A stretch of 36,039 bases of DNA from Streptosporangiales bacterium (GCA_009379995.1 WHSR01000061.1:1-36039); one strand, 5' to 3'. Shown: positions 17,980 through 25,940, counted from the stretch's first letter. The notes: generated by a model not told the origin, from the letters alone. A program made the numbers and translations.

Positions 17980-19053
17980 GTGACCTACCGAGTCGTGGCG
18001 TGGAGCACCGGCAACGTCGGCCGGCACGCCATCGCCGGCATCGACGCCAGACCCGACCTATCGCTGGTCGGTGTTTGGGTGTCCAACCCCGCCAAGGTGG
18101 GGCGGGACGCGGGCGACCTCGCCGGGCTCGGGCGGCGCCTGGGCGTCACCGCTACCGACGACGTCGAAGCGATCCTCGCGCTGCGACCCGACTGCGTGGT
18201 GGTCACGGCGATGGCCGACAACCGCGTGGTCGAAGCGCTCGACGACCTCGGGCGGCTGCTCCGCGCCGGCGCCAACGTCGTCGCCAGCGGCCCCGTCTTC
18301 CTGCAGTACCCCAGCGGCGTGGTGCCGGCCGAGATGGTCGATCCGGTTCGGCGGGCGGCCGCCTGCGGCGGCGCGTCCCTGTGGGTGAACGGCATCGACC
18401 CGGGCTTCGCCAACGACTGGTTGCCGCTGGTCCTTACCGGCGTCTGCGAGCGCATCGACGAGGTGCGCTGCATGGAGATCCTGGACTACAGCACGTACCA
18501 CAACCCCCTCGTGCTCTTCGAGATCATGGGATTCGGCGGATCGCTCGAGGCGACGCCGATCCTGCTGCAGCCGGGCGTGCTGACGATGGCGTGGGGAAGC
18601 GTCGTCCGCCAGCTCGCCGCCGGGCTCGACGTGGACCTCGACGGGATCGAAGAGAGCCACGAGCGGGTGGGCGCGCCGGAGACGTTCGAGATCCCCTCGG
18701 GAACCATCGAGAAGGGCACGGCCGCTGGTCTGCGCTTCGAGGTACGAGGGCTCCACCGCGGGCGGCCGACGATCGCGCTCGAGCACGTCACCCGGCTCCG
18801 GCCCGATCTGGCTCCCGGGTGGCCGCAGCCGGTCGGGCAGGGCAGCTACCGGGTGCAGGTCACCGGCGAGCCCACCTGCACGCTCGACCTGCAGATGCTC
18901 GGCGGCGACGGTGACCACAACACCGCCGGGCTCGAGGCCACGGCCATGCGTCTGGTCAACGCGATCCCCGCGGTGGTCGAGGCACCGCCCGGGCTGCTGA
19001 CCGCGCTCGACCTCCCCTTGGTGACGGGCCGCGGACTCGCTGGAGGACACTAG
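17980..19053 (+). CDS. DapB-like NAD(P)-dependent dehydrogenase (diaminopentanoate dehydrogenase type)
   Basis: The 357-residue protein has an N-terminal dinucleotide-binding domain (VAWSTGNVGRHAIAGI) and a C-terminal domain like that of 2,4-diaminopentanoate dehydrogenase, as found in many mycobacterial 'dihydrodipicolinate reductase' proteins of unknown substrate. Landmarks are NGIDPGFANDWLPL and YSTYHNPLVLFEIMGFG. GTG 17980 is preceded by GAAGGGAG. It is the third gene of the P450 operon. True lysine biosynthesis is unlikely given length and context. Confidence 0.85.
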   Translation: MTYRVVAWSTGNVGRHAIAGIDARPDLSLVGVWVSNPAKVGRDAGDLAGLGRRLGVTATDDVEAILALRPDCVVVTAMADNRVVEALDDLGRLLRAGANVVASGPVFLQYPSGVVPAEMVDPVRRAAACGGASLWVNGIDPGFANDWLPLVLTGVCERIDEVRCMEILDYSTYHNPLVLFEIMGFGGSLEATPILLQPGVLTMAWGSVVRQLAAGLDVDLDGIEESHERVGAPETFEIPSGTIEKGTAAGLRFEVRGLHRGRPTIALEHVTRLRPDLAPGWPQPVGQGSYRVQVTGEPTCTLDLQMLGGDGDHNTAGLEATAMRLVNAIPAVVEAPPGLLTALDLPLVTGRGLAGGH

Positions 19054-19064
19054 ACTCGCGCTAC

Positions 19065-19916
19065 GTGGCTACCCGTGTTCGGCCTGGTCGCGTCTCCCCG
19101 CTGCGGCCGGTCCCACCGCATATTCACCGGCCCGAGTATGTCGGGCGCAAGGACCCCCGACAGGGCGAGTCCGAGATCAAGTCGGCCGAGACAATCGAGC
19201 GGATGCGGGCCGCCGGTCGCCTCGCCGGACAGGCGCTCGAGTTGGTCGGCGGGTACGTCAAGCCCGGTGTGACCACCGACGAGCTGGACCGGATCGGGCA
19301 CGAGTTCCTCTGCGACCACGGCGCCTACCCCAGCACGCTCGGCTACCGGGGCTACCCCAAGTCCCTGTGTACGTCGATCAACGAGGTCATCTGTCACGGG
19401 ATCCCGGACGACACCGTGCTGGACGAGGGGGACATCGTCAACGTCGACATCACCGCGTACCTCGACGGGGTGCACGGCGACACCGACGCCACCTTCTGCG
19501 TCGGCGAGGTCGACGAGGAGTCCCGGCTGCTGGTCGAGCGCGCCCGAAACTCGATGATGCGCGGCGTGCGCGCGGTCGCCCCCGGCCGGCCGTTCAACGC
19601 CATCGGACGGGTGATCGAGTCGTACGCCCGCCGCTTCGAGTACGGGGTCGTCCGGGACTTCACCGGACACGGCATCGGCACCACGTTTCACTCCGGGCTG
19701 GTGGTCCCGCACTTCGACGACCCGGGCCTCGACCTGGTGATGCAGCCGGGCATGACCTTCACCGTCGAGCCCATGCTCACCATCGGCACCATCGAGTACG
19801 ACGTCTGGGACGACGGCTGGACGGTGGTCACAAAGGACCGAAAGCGCAGCGCGCAGTTCGAGCACACGGTGCTCGTCACCGAGACCGGGCACGAGATCCT
19901 CACCCAGGTGGGGTGA
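19065..19916 (+). CDS. map: Methionine aminopeptidase, type I (MetAP1c-like)
   Basis: The enzyme removes initiator methionine from nascent proteins. All metal ligands are present: Asp128, Asp139, His202, Glu235 and Glu266, with His111 in the active site. A 40-residue proline-rich extension (SPLRPVPPHIHRPEYVG) matches the ribosome/SH3-like linker of mycobacterial MetAP1c; total length 283. Start is GTG 19065, 11 bases after the DapB-like gene, without an obvious ribosome binding site nearby. The stop is close to the LigD-like gene start at 19922. Confidence 0.95.
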   Translation: MATRVRPGRVSPLRPVPPHIHRPEYVGRKDPRQGESEIKSAETIERMRAAGRLAGQALELVGGYVKPGVTTDELDRIGHEFLCDHGAYPSTLGYRGYPKSLCTSINEVICHGIPDDTVLDEGDIVNVDITAYLDGVHGDTDATFCVGEVDEESRLLVERARNSMMRGVRAVAPGRPFNAIGRVIESYARRFEYGVVRDFTGHGIGTTFHSGLVVPHFDDPGLDLVMQPGMTFTVEPMLTIGTIEYDVWDDGWTVVTKDRKRSAQFEHTVLVTETGHEILTQVG

Positions 19917-19921
19917 ACCCC

Positions 19922-21019
19922 GTGCAGGAGTCGGACCGTCCGCTGGATGAGTACCGGCGCAAGCGGAGCGCGGAACGCACCCCCGAGCCGGTCCCCTCCC
20001 CCGGCCCGCTGCCGCGGGGCAACGACGACACCTTCGTCGTGCACGAACACCACGCCCGCCGGCTGCATTGGGACCTCCGGCTGGAACGCGGCGGGGTGCT
20101 CGTCTCCTGGGCCGTCCCGAAGGGCCTTCCGCCGGACCCGAAGATCAACCACCTCGCGGTGCGTACCGAGGATCATCCGATCGACTACGCCGGATTCGAG
20201 GGTGAGATCCCCAAGGGCGAGTACGGCGCCGGCCGGGTGCTGATCTGGGACCGCGGTAGGTACGAGACCGAGAAATGGTCCGACCGCGAGGTGAAGTTCG
20301 TCCTGCACGGATCGCGGGTCTCCGGGCGGTACGTGCTGTTCCGTACCCGGGACAAGGACTGGATGATCCACCGGATGGACCCGCCTCCCGACCCGGACTG
20401 GCGGCCGCTGCCGGAACGTGTCGCGCCGATGCTGCCCGTCGATCGCCGGGCGTTGCCCCGCGACCAGGCACTTTACGGTTTCGAGTTCGCCTGGGACGGC
20501 CTGCGTGCGGTCGCCCACGTCGCCGGGGGCCGGCTACGGCTGCTGGACCGGGAGGGGGCGGACATCACCGAGCGCTACCCGGAGCTGCGCCCCCTCGGCG
20601 GCACGCTCGGCACCCGCCAGGTGGTTCTGGACGGGGAACTCGTCGCCCTCGACGCCCGGCGACGCCCCAGCCCCGAGCTGCTGAGCCGCCGGGCGCACGC
20701 GGAGAACCCGAGCCAGATCCGCAAGCTGCGCCGGGATGTCCCCGTCACCTACCTGCTCTTCGACGTCCTCCACCTCGACGGGCGGCCGTTGCTGGACCTC
20801 GGCTACCGGGACCGGCGGGCGGTGCTCGACGGGCTGGAGCTCGCCGGACCGCACTGGCAGACCGCGCCGTGGTTCGACGGCGACGGCGCGGCGGTCGTCA
20901 CCGCGGCCCGCGAACAAGGGCTGCCGGGCGTCGTCGCCAAGCGGCTGGATGCCCCGTACCGGCCCGGCGGGCGATCGACCGCATGGCTGCGGGTGGCGTC
21001 CCGCACCCCCCGGGGTTGA
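19922..21019 (+). CDS. LigD-like 3'-phosphoesterase fused to a degenerate DNA ligase domain
   Basis: The 365-residue product joins two domains of bacterial non-homologous end-joining LigD. The phosphoesterase domain (about 35-150) keeps the catalytic set His43, His49, Asp51 and Arg53 (HEHHARRLHWDLRLE) and TEDHP. The following nucleotidyltransferase-like domain has VLDGELVALD and YLLFDVLHLDG, but motif I reads EFAWDG, so the adenylated lysine is Ala190 (codon GCC at 20489-20491). Motifs IV (LPGVVAKR) and V (WLRVA) are also altered, and there is no OB fold. A start at GTG 19913 overlapping map is possible; 19922 has better spacing from AGGTGGGG. Confidence 0.85.
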   Translation: MQESDRPLDEYRRKRSAERTPEPVPSPGPLPRGNDDTFVVHEHHARRLHWDLRLERGGVLVSWAVPKGLPPDPKINHLAVRTEDHPIDYAGFEGEIPKGEYGAGRVLIWDRGRYETEKWSDREVKFVLHGSRVSGRYVLFRTRDKDWMIHRMDPPPDPDWRPLPERVAPMLPVDRRALPRDQALYGFEFAWDGLRAVAHVAGGRLRLLDREGADITERYPELRPLGGTLGTRQVVLDGELVALDARRRPSPELLSRRAHAENPSQIRKLRRDVPVTYLLFDVLHLDGRPLLDLGYRDRRAVLDGLELAGPHWQTAPWFDGDGAAVVTAAREQGLPGVVAKRLDAPYRPGGRSTAWLRVASRTPRG

Positions 21020-21047
21020 CCAGCGGCGACACGCCTAGTCCACAGTC

Positions 21048-21073
21048 GCGGGCAGGACCGTTGCCTGCCCCGC
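21048..21073 (+). terminator. Hairpin after the LigD-like gene (possible terminator)
   Basis: GCGGGCAGG (21048-21056) pairs with CCTGCCCCGC (21064-21073) apart from one bulged C, across a seven-base loop. It lies 28 bases after the stop at 21019 and 22 bases before the leader peptide. There is no T-run, so a role in the leader mRNA is an alternative. Confidence 0.4.
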
Positions 21074-21095
21074 AGCGTCGTGTAAGGCTGAGGTC

Positions 21096-21170
21096 GTGGC
21101 AGCGTTTCTCGTCGCCCGTCTGCACATCGACTACGAGCGAGTCTGCAGCGCGATCTGTACCGACGGCTGA
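21096..21170 (+). CDS. Putative cysteine-type leader peptide
   Basis: GTG 21096 to TGA 21168-21170 encodes 24 residues, MAAFLVARLHIDYERVCSAI followed by CTDG. AAGG lies eight bases upstream. The core H-I-D-Y-x-R-V-C-S-A-I-C closely follows the pattern of small actinobacterial leader peptides (R-H-V-D-L-x-R-V-x-S-A-x-C) that precede sulfur and cysteine metabolism genes. Cys17 (TGC) and Cys21 (TGT) would let ribosome progress report cysteine supply. It ends 62 bases before the methanethiol-oxidase-like gene. No clear attenuator hairpin is seen between them. Confidence 0.65.
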   Translation: MAAFLVARLHIDYERVCSAICTDG

Positions 21171-21232
21171 CCGTACGAAGCTGATCACCTTCCTTCCAAG
21201 ATCCCTGCCGTGCTGACGTCCGAGGAGCTGAC

Positions 21233-22657
21233 ATGCCGCTCTGGAAACCCGACCCGACCTTCTACCCTTCCCCCCGAGACGCGGCGGCCGCGCCGCCGGA
21301 GAAGCTCGCCTACGTGGCCGCCTTCGACCGATCGGCTCAGCAGCCCGACGCCATCGCGGTCCTCGACGTCGACCCGGGCTCGTCGTCGTACGGCACCGTG
21401 GTGGGCTGGACCGAGCTGCCGTACACCGGCGACGAGCTCCACCACTTCGGATGGAACGCGTGCAGCAGCGCGCTGTGCCCGTACGCTCCGCACCCGCACG
21501 TCGAGCGCCGCTACCTGGTGGTTCCAGGGCTTCGCTCGTCACGCATCTACATCATCGACACCAAGGAGGAGCCGACCCGCCCGCAGATCGTCAAGGTCCT
21601 GGAGGCCGAGGAGCTGGCCAAGCGGGCCGGCTACTCCCGCCCGCACACCGTGCACTGTGGCCCCGAGGGCCTGTACGTGTCCGCGCTCGGCGGCGCGAAC
21701 GGCCGCGACGGCCCGGGCGGCGTGGCGCTGCTCGACCACGCCTCGTTCGAGGTGCTGGGCCGGTGGGAGGTCAACCGCGGTCCTCAGTACTTCGCCTACG
21801 ACGTGTGGTGGCACCTCACCCACGACGTCCTGGTGACCTCCGAGTGGGGGACCCCGTCGATGATCGAGGAGGGCGTCAACGGGGATCTGCTGCTCGGCCG
21901 CAAGTACGGGCACGCCCTGCACTTCTGGGACATGCGGCGACGCCGTCACGCCCAGCGGATCGACCTCGGCGACCAGCACCAGATGGTGCTGGAGCTTCGG
22001 CCGGCCCACGACCCTACGAAGACGTACGGCTTCGTCGGCGTGGTGGTCAACGTCGAGGACCTCTCGTCGTCGATCTGGCTCTGGCACCGTGACGAGGACG
22101 AGGGCGGGGACGACGCGGCCTGGTCGGCGCGGAAGGTCATCGAGATCCCGGCCGAGCCTGCGGCCGAGTCCGATCTGCCGCCGCTGCTCCAGCCGTTCGG
22201 CGCGGTGCCACCCCTGGTCACCGACATCGACCTGTCCATCGACGACAGGTTCCTGTACGTGTCCTGCTGGGGCACCGGCGAGCTCAAGCAGTACGACGTC
22301 AGCGACCCGCACGCGCCGCGCGAGGTCGGCTCGGTGCGCATCGGCGGCATCACCGGCCGTACGCCGCACCCCGCCGCACCCGACCTGGCCCTCGCCGGCG
22401 GTCCGCAGATGGTGGAGGTGAGCCGGGACGGACGCCGGGTGTACGTCACCAACTCCCTGTACGGGGCGTGGGACGACCAGTTCTACCCCGACGGCGTGGG
22501 TGCCTGGATGGCCAAGCTCGACGTCGATCCGGAGCGGGGCGGGCTGGAGCTGGACACCCGGTTCTTCCCGCACGGCGACGACTTCCGCGGACGGCGGGTG
22601 CATCAGGCCCGGCTGCAGGGCGGCGACGGGTCCTCCGACTCGTACTGCTTCCCATGA
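21233..22657 (+). CDS. Selenium-binding protein SBP56 family / methanethiol oxidase
   Basis: The 474-residue beta-propeller protein has the SBP56 signature GDELHHFGWNACSS (66-79) with conserved Cys77, plus GPEGLYVSALGG, NRGPQYFAYDVWW, TSEWGTP and the C-terminal HGDDFRGRRVHQARLQGGDG. Family members characterised in bacteria and man oxidise methanethiol to formaldehyde, H2O2 and sulfide, with a metal (copper in Hyphomicrobium) at the histidine cluster. No signal peptide is present, unlike periplasmic MtoX. GAGGAG precedes ATG 21233. The stop overlaps the start of the next gene (ATGA). Confidence 0.9.
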   Translation: MPLWKPDPTFYPSPRDAAAAPPEKLAYVAAFDRSAQQPDAIAVLDVDPGSSSYGTVVGWTELPYTGDELHHFGWNACSSALCPYAPHPHVERRYLVVPGLRSSRIYIIDTKEEPTRPQIVKVLEAEELAKRAGYSRPHTVHCGPEGLYVSALGGANGRDGPGGVALLDHASFEVLGRWEVNRGPQYFAYDVWWHLTHDVLVTSEWGTPSMIEEGVNGDLLLGRKYGHALHFWDMRRRRHAQRIDLGDQHQMVLELRPAHDPTKTYGFVGVVVNVEDLSSSIWLWHRDEDEGGDDAAWSARKVIEIPAEPAAESDLPPLLQPFGAVPPLVTDIDLSIDDRFLYVSCWGTGELKQYDVSDPHAPREVGSVRIGGITGRTPHPAAPDLALAGGPQMVEVSRDGRRVYVTNSLYGAWDDQFYPDGVGAWMAKLDVDPERGGLELDTRFFPHGDDFRGRRVHQARLQGGDGSSDSYCFP

Positions 22658-23301
22658 CCGGAGGCCAGGCCGCGGCGCTCGCCGCGCTCGGCGCCTTCCA
22701 CGGCATCAACCCCGGAATGGGCTGGCTCTTCGCCGTCGCCCGCGGATTACAGGAACGAAGCCGGGCAGCGCTGGCCGCCTCGCTGCCGGCGGTGGCCGCG
22801 GGACATGCGGCCTCGGTGGCAGTGGTGGCGGTCGCGGTGACGATCACCGGCTCGGTCGTCGCCTCGCGGACGCTGGCGATCGGCGGCGGTTCGCTGCTCG
22901 TCGCGTTCGGGCTGTGGCGGCTGCTGTCCCGCCGGCACTTCCGCTGGGTGGGCATGCGGCTCTCGCTGTGGCAGCTGGCCGCCTGGTCGTTCCTGATGTC
23001 CTCGGTGCACGGTGCCGGCCTCATGCTGCTGCCCGTCCTCGCCGGCTCGCAGGGCGGGCACGGGCATGCGGCCCACCAACAGGGCAGCGATCTGGGACGA
23101 ACCCTCGCTGGCGCGACGCTGGACGGGCTTGGGGCGACGGCCGTCCACACCCTCGCCATGCTGGCAGTGGCCGGCGGCGTCGCGGTGCTGGTGTACGAGG
23201 TCGTCGGGTTGACGGTGCTGCGCCGGGTGTGGATCAACCTCGACTGGGTCTGGGCGATCGCGCTCATCGGCGCCGGCGCCACCACCCTGCTCCTCCGGTG
23301 A
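22654..23301 (+). CDS. SBP56-linked integral membrane protein
   Basis: ATG 22654 overlaps the preceding stop, so translation is coupled. The 215 residues form about six hydrophobic segments. Histidine motifs sit at or near helix ends: AFHGINPGMGW, AGHAAS, SSVHGAGLMLLP and TAVHTLAML, plus a His-rich loop (GGHGHAAHQQG). HGxNPG resembles the HxxxPG motif of NicO/RcnA-type metal transporters, though overall similarity is uncertain. A role in metal supply to the oxidase, or in thiol or sulfide passage, is inference from coupling and histidines. Confidence 0.75.
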   Translation: MTGGQAAALAALGAFHGINPGMGWLFAVARGLQERSRAALAASLPAVAAGHAASVAVVAVAVTITGSVVASRTLAIGGGSLLVAFGLWRLLSRRHFRWVGMRLSLWQLAAWSFLMSSVHGAGLMLLPVLAGSQGGHGHAAHQQGSDLGRTLAGATLDGLGATAVHTLAMLAVAGGVAVLVYEVVGLTVLRRVWINLDWVWAIALIGAGATTLLLR

Positions 23302-23319
23302 GCCCGCTGGTCGGCGTGA

Positions 23320-24258
23320 TCAGCGGAGCCGAGGCACTACCTCGGCGGCCAGGCGCTCCATCTGCTCGGTGTCGTCGAAGAGCGGGTTGAGCAGGATCAT
23401 TTCAGCGCCCGCCTCGGCCACTTCGCGCAGGCCGCGCACGCACGCATCCGGCGGTCCGTAGACGGCGACGGGCGTCAGTCCGGTGAGCCCGAAGTATCCG
23501 TACTGCTCGTCCAGGGCGGCGGCGATCCGTCGTCGCGCGCGTTCGGCGTCGTCGTCCACCGCCAGGTAGACGCGTTTGGCGATCCGAAAGCCAGCGGGGT
23601 CCCGCCCTTGCCGCTCGAACTCCTTTCGCACGACCCGCGCCTGGTCGGCGAACTGCGCGGTCGTCTGGGACCCGGCGCCGAAGAAGCCGTCGCCGAGCCT
23701 GACAGCGCGCCGCAGCGCGTTCGGGTGGCTGGCGCCGAACCAGATCGGCGGGCCGGGCTTCTGGAACGGCTTCGGCTCCATTGCCGCGCCATCGAGCTGC
23801 CAGAAGCGCCCGTCGAAGCTGACCCGAGGCTGGGTCCACAGCTCCTTCATCAGGGCCAGGCCCTCGGTGAACCGAGCGACGAAGCTGTCGGGGTCGACGC
23901 CGAACGCGGAGAACATTCTGAGGCGCCCTCCGGTGCTGACGCCCACCTCGACGCGGCCCCGGCTGAGCTGATCCAGCGTGCTGAGGCTCTTGGCCAGATG
24001 GACCGGGCTGTACAGCGTGCTGACGAGCACGGCGCAGCCCAGGCGCAGCCGCTCGGTGCACGCCGCCGCGTAGGTCAAGGTCTCGATCGGACCCAGGGAC
24101 GGCATCGTGCCCAGCACCTGCTCGGTCGTCCAGGCGCCCTCGAAGCCGAGTGCCTCGGCCCGCGCCAGGTAGGCACGCAGACCGGCGGGATCGAAGGTGC
24201 CGTCGGCCGCGTGCTGAGGTAGAGAGATCGCAAATCGCGTCGCCGAATAATCGGGCAT
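23320..24258 (-). CDS. LLM-class (luciferase-like) F420-dependent oxidoreductase
   Basis: A 312-residue TIM-barrel protein of the luciferase-like monooxygenase superfamily, in which actinobacterial members usually use coenzyme F420. Typical segments are the N-terminal YLARAEALGFEGAWTTEQ, LGCAVLVSTLYSPVHLAKSL, GRVEVGVSTGGRLRMF and PKPFQKPGPPIWFGASHPNA. ATG 24258 has an exceptionally strong AAGGAGGAGGAGG upstream. It is convergent with the SBP56-linked membrane protein (18 bases) and divergent from the NUDIX gene (38 bases). Substrate unknown. Confidence 0.9.
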   Translation of the reverse strand: MPDYSATRFAISLPQHAADGTFDPAGLRAYLARAEALGFEGAWTTEQVLGTMPSLGPIETLTYAAACTERLRLGCAVLVSTLYSPVHLAKSLSTLDQLSRGRVEVGVSTGGRLRMFSAFGVDPDSFVARFTEGLALMKELWTQPRVSFDGRFWQLDGAAMEPKPFQKPGPPIWFGASHPNALRRAVRLGDGFFGAGSQTTAQFADQARVVRKEFERQGRDPAGFRIAKRVYLAVDDDAERARRRIAAALDEQYGYFGLTGLTPVAVYGPPDACVRGLREVAEAGAEMILLNPLFDDTEQMERLAAEVVPRLR

Positions 24259-24296
24259 TGTCCTCCTCCTCCTTGGATCGAGCCTTCCAGCCTCTG

Positions 24297-24884
24297 ATGC
24301 AACGAGGAAGAGCAAGTAGCCTCGCTGAGGTGGCCGGGTCGGATCGTGTCTGGGCTTCTCGTTTCCCCCTGCTCTACGCCCGGCAGCGCTGGGAGTGGGC
24401 CAGCGTCGACGCACGCTTCTCCACCGATCTTCCCGTCCCGGCCTTGGTGACGAACGTGCACGTGGTCGGCTTCGTCGGGGAACGGATCGTGGTGTGCCGA
24501 GACGGCCGGGACGTGTGGTTCCTGCCCGGAGGCACCCGCGAACGGGACGAGAGCGTCGAGGAATGCGCCACCAGGGAATTGAGGGAAGAGGCCGGCGCGG
24601 TCTTGGCCGGACCGTTGCGGTGGGTAGGCGCGCACCACTGCGTGAGCGACGCTGCCGCGCCTTACCGTCCTTACCAGCCGCACCCGGAGAAGGCATGGCT
24701 GTGGTGCTTCGCGGATGTGGTGCTGAGCTCCGCGCCCACCAACCCCGCCGAAGGGGAGAACGTGCTCGAGGTCCGCGCCGTCGACGCCGCGCAGGCGCGA
24801 CGGCTGCTGCTCACCGACGCCGACTGGCTGCCCGAACTGATCAGCCTCACCGTGGAGATGCGCTCGCCAGGCTGTCCAGCATGA
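24297..24884 (+). CDS. NUDIX hydrolase
   Basis: The Nudix box GTRERDESVEECATRELREE is complete (G-x5-E-x7-RExxEExG). From ATG 24297 the protein has 195 residues; GTG 24330 is an equally possible start because neither has a clear ribosome binding site. The segment VWFLPGGTRE and the WLWCFADVVL strand flank the box as in ADP-ribose or NTP pyrophosphatases. Its last 38 bases overlap the convergent nucleoside hydrolase gene. Substrate cannot be assigned. Confidence 0.87.
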   Translation: MQRGRASSLAEVAGSDRVWASRFPLLYARQRWEWASVDARFSTDLPVPALVTNVHVVGFVGERIVVCRDGRDVWFLPGGTRERDESVEECATRELREEAGAVLAGPLRWVGAHHCVSDAAAPYRPYQPHPEKAWLWCFADVVLSSAPTNPAEGENVLEVRAVDAAQARRLLLTDADWLPELISLTVEMRSPGCPA

Positions 24885-25782
24885 GGCCCCAGAACCCCTC
24901 GCGGCGCAGCGTGGTGGCGACCCTGGCGTTGGCTGGTCCGACGCGGCAGTCGAAGTCGGTGACCGTCATGCCGGCCGTCCACCTCCCCTGGGTCTCGATC
25001 GCGACGTGGGCGTCGACGCAATCCACGACATCGGGCGCCGCGACCCTGGCCACGGCGCACGGGTCGTGCAGCGGCGGCGCCGGGAGGTGAAAGGCGCTGA
25101 CATACCCGTCCTGGTAGGCGCGCACGATCTGCTCGGCGAGCCGAGCGGCCGGCGTGTCGAGGGCGGCGATGCGCTTCACCACGTCCGGTGTGGCCAACGC
25201 CTGGTGGGTCAGGTCGAGGCCGACCATGGTGACCGGCCAGCCGGCGGTGAAGACTGCCTCGGCGGCCTCGGGATCGACCCAGATGTTGAACTCCGCGGCC
25301 GGTGTGATGTTCCCGCGCGTGTGAGCCCCGCCCATCAGGACGACCTCCCGCACCTGCCCGGCGATTCTCGGCTCTCGGCGTAGCGCGAGCGCGATGTTGG
25401 TGAGCGGGCCGATCGGGACCAGCGTCACCTCGCTCGGATGGCCGAGTACGAGCTCGACGATGAGGTCGACGGCGTGCGCGTCGGCGGGCGGGACCGCCGG
25501 CTCGGGCAGCGTCACCCCTCCCAGACCGGACTCGCCGTGAACATGAGCGGCGGTACGTAGCTCCCGCAGCAGCGGTCGGTCGCAGCCGGCGGCCACCGGA
25601 ACGCCGGTGATCGCCGCCGCGGCGCAGACCGCCTGGGCGTTCCGGGTGGTCTTGTCCAGGGTCTGGTTGCCGGCGACGGTGGTGATGGCGAGCAGCTCGA
25701 TCGCGGGGCAGCCGTGCGCCAGCAGGATCGCCAGGGCGTCGTCGTGACCCGGGTCGCAGTCGAGGATGATCTTGTTTGTCAT
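24847..25782 (-). CDS. Nucleoside hydrolase (IunH/Rih family)
   Basis: The 311-residue product begins MTNKIILDCDPGHDDALA, the calcium-binding aspartate cluster (Asp8, Asp10, Asp14, Asp15) that defines inosine-uridine-preferring ribohydrolases. LVPIGPLTNIALAL, VLMGGAHTRGN, PAAEFNIWVDPEAAEAV and the C-terminal LHDPCAVA complete the active site. These enzymes split ribonucleosides into base and ribose. ATG 25782 has GAGGAAGG upstream; the frame is open to 25956, but that part lies in the divergent promoter region. Confidence 0.92.
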   Translation of the reverse strand: MTNKIILDCDPGHDDALAILLAHGCPAIELLAITTVAGNQTLDKTTRNAQAVCAAAAITGVPVAAGCDRPLLRELRTAAHVHGESGLGGVTLPEPAVPPADAHAVDLIVELVLGHPSEVTLVPIGPLTNIALALRREPRIAGQVREVVLMGGAHTRGNITPAAEFNIWVDPEAAEAVFTAGWPVTMVGLDLTHQALATPDVVKRIAALDTPAARLAEQIVRAYQDGYVSAFHLPAPPLHDPCAVARVAAPDVVDCVDAHVAIETQGRWTAGMTVTDFDCRVGPANARVATTLRREGFWGLMLDSLASASPR

Positions 25783-25845
25783 GGCCTTCCTCATCCGATC
25801 CAGGAGCGCGGGAACAGGAACGACGCGATCCACGTTGATGTTTCG

Positions 25846-25870
25846 CGCGATGGCGATCTCACCCATCGCG
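25846..25870. promoter_or_regulatory. Inverted repeat in the nucleoside hydrolase/ABC intergenic region
   Basis: CGCGATGG (25846-25853) and CCATCGCG (25863-25870) form perfect eight-base arms across nine bases. The half-site CGCGAT recurs in the second palindrome at 25925-25940, which suggests an operator recognised by one regulator, although no regulator gene is adjacent. Confidence 0.4.
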
Positions 25871-25883
25871 CTCGAATAATCGC

Positions 25884-25912
25884 TTGGACAACGGGGAATC
25901 GCGATATATCTT
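25884..25912 (+). promoter_or_regulatory. Probable promoter of the ABC exporter operon
   Basis: TTGGAC (25884-25889) and TATCTT (25907-25912) are separated by 17 bases, a fair fit to the vegetative sigma-factor consensus. The ABC gene starts 58 bases further on. The operator-like palindrome at 25925-25940 lies just downstream of the -10 element, where a bound repressor would block initiation. Confidence 0.4.
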
Positions 25913-25924
25913 GCCTGTGGCGCG

Positions 25925-25940
25925 ACGCGATATGTCGCGT
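25925..25940. promoter_or_regulatory. Operator-like palindrome upstream of the ABC exporter
   Basis: ACGCGA (25925-25930) and TCGCGT (25935-25940) flank TATG. The site overlaps the expected transcription start region of the exporter operon. Confidence 0.4.
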
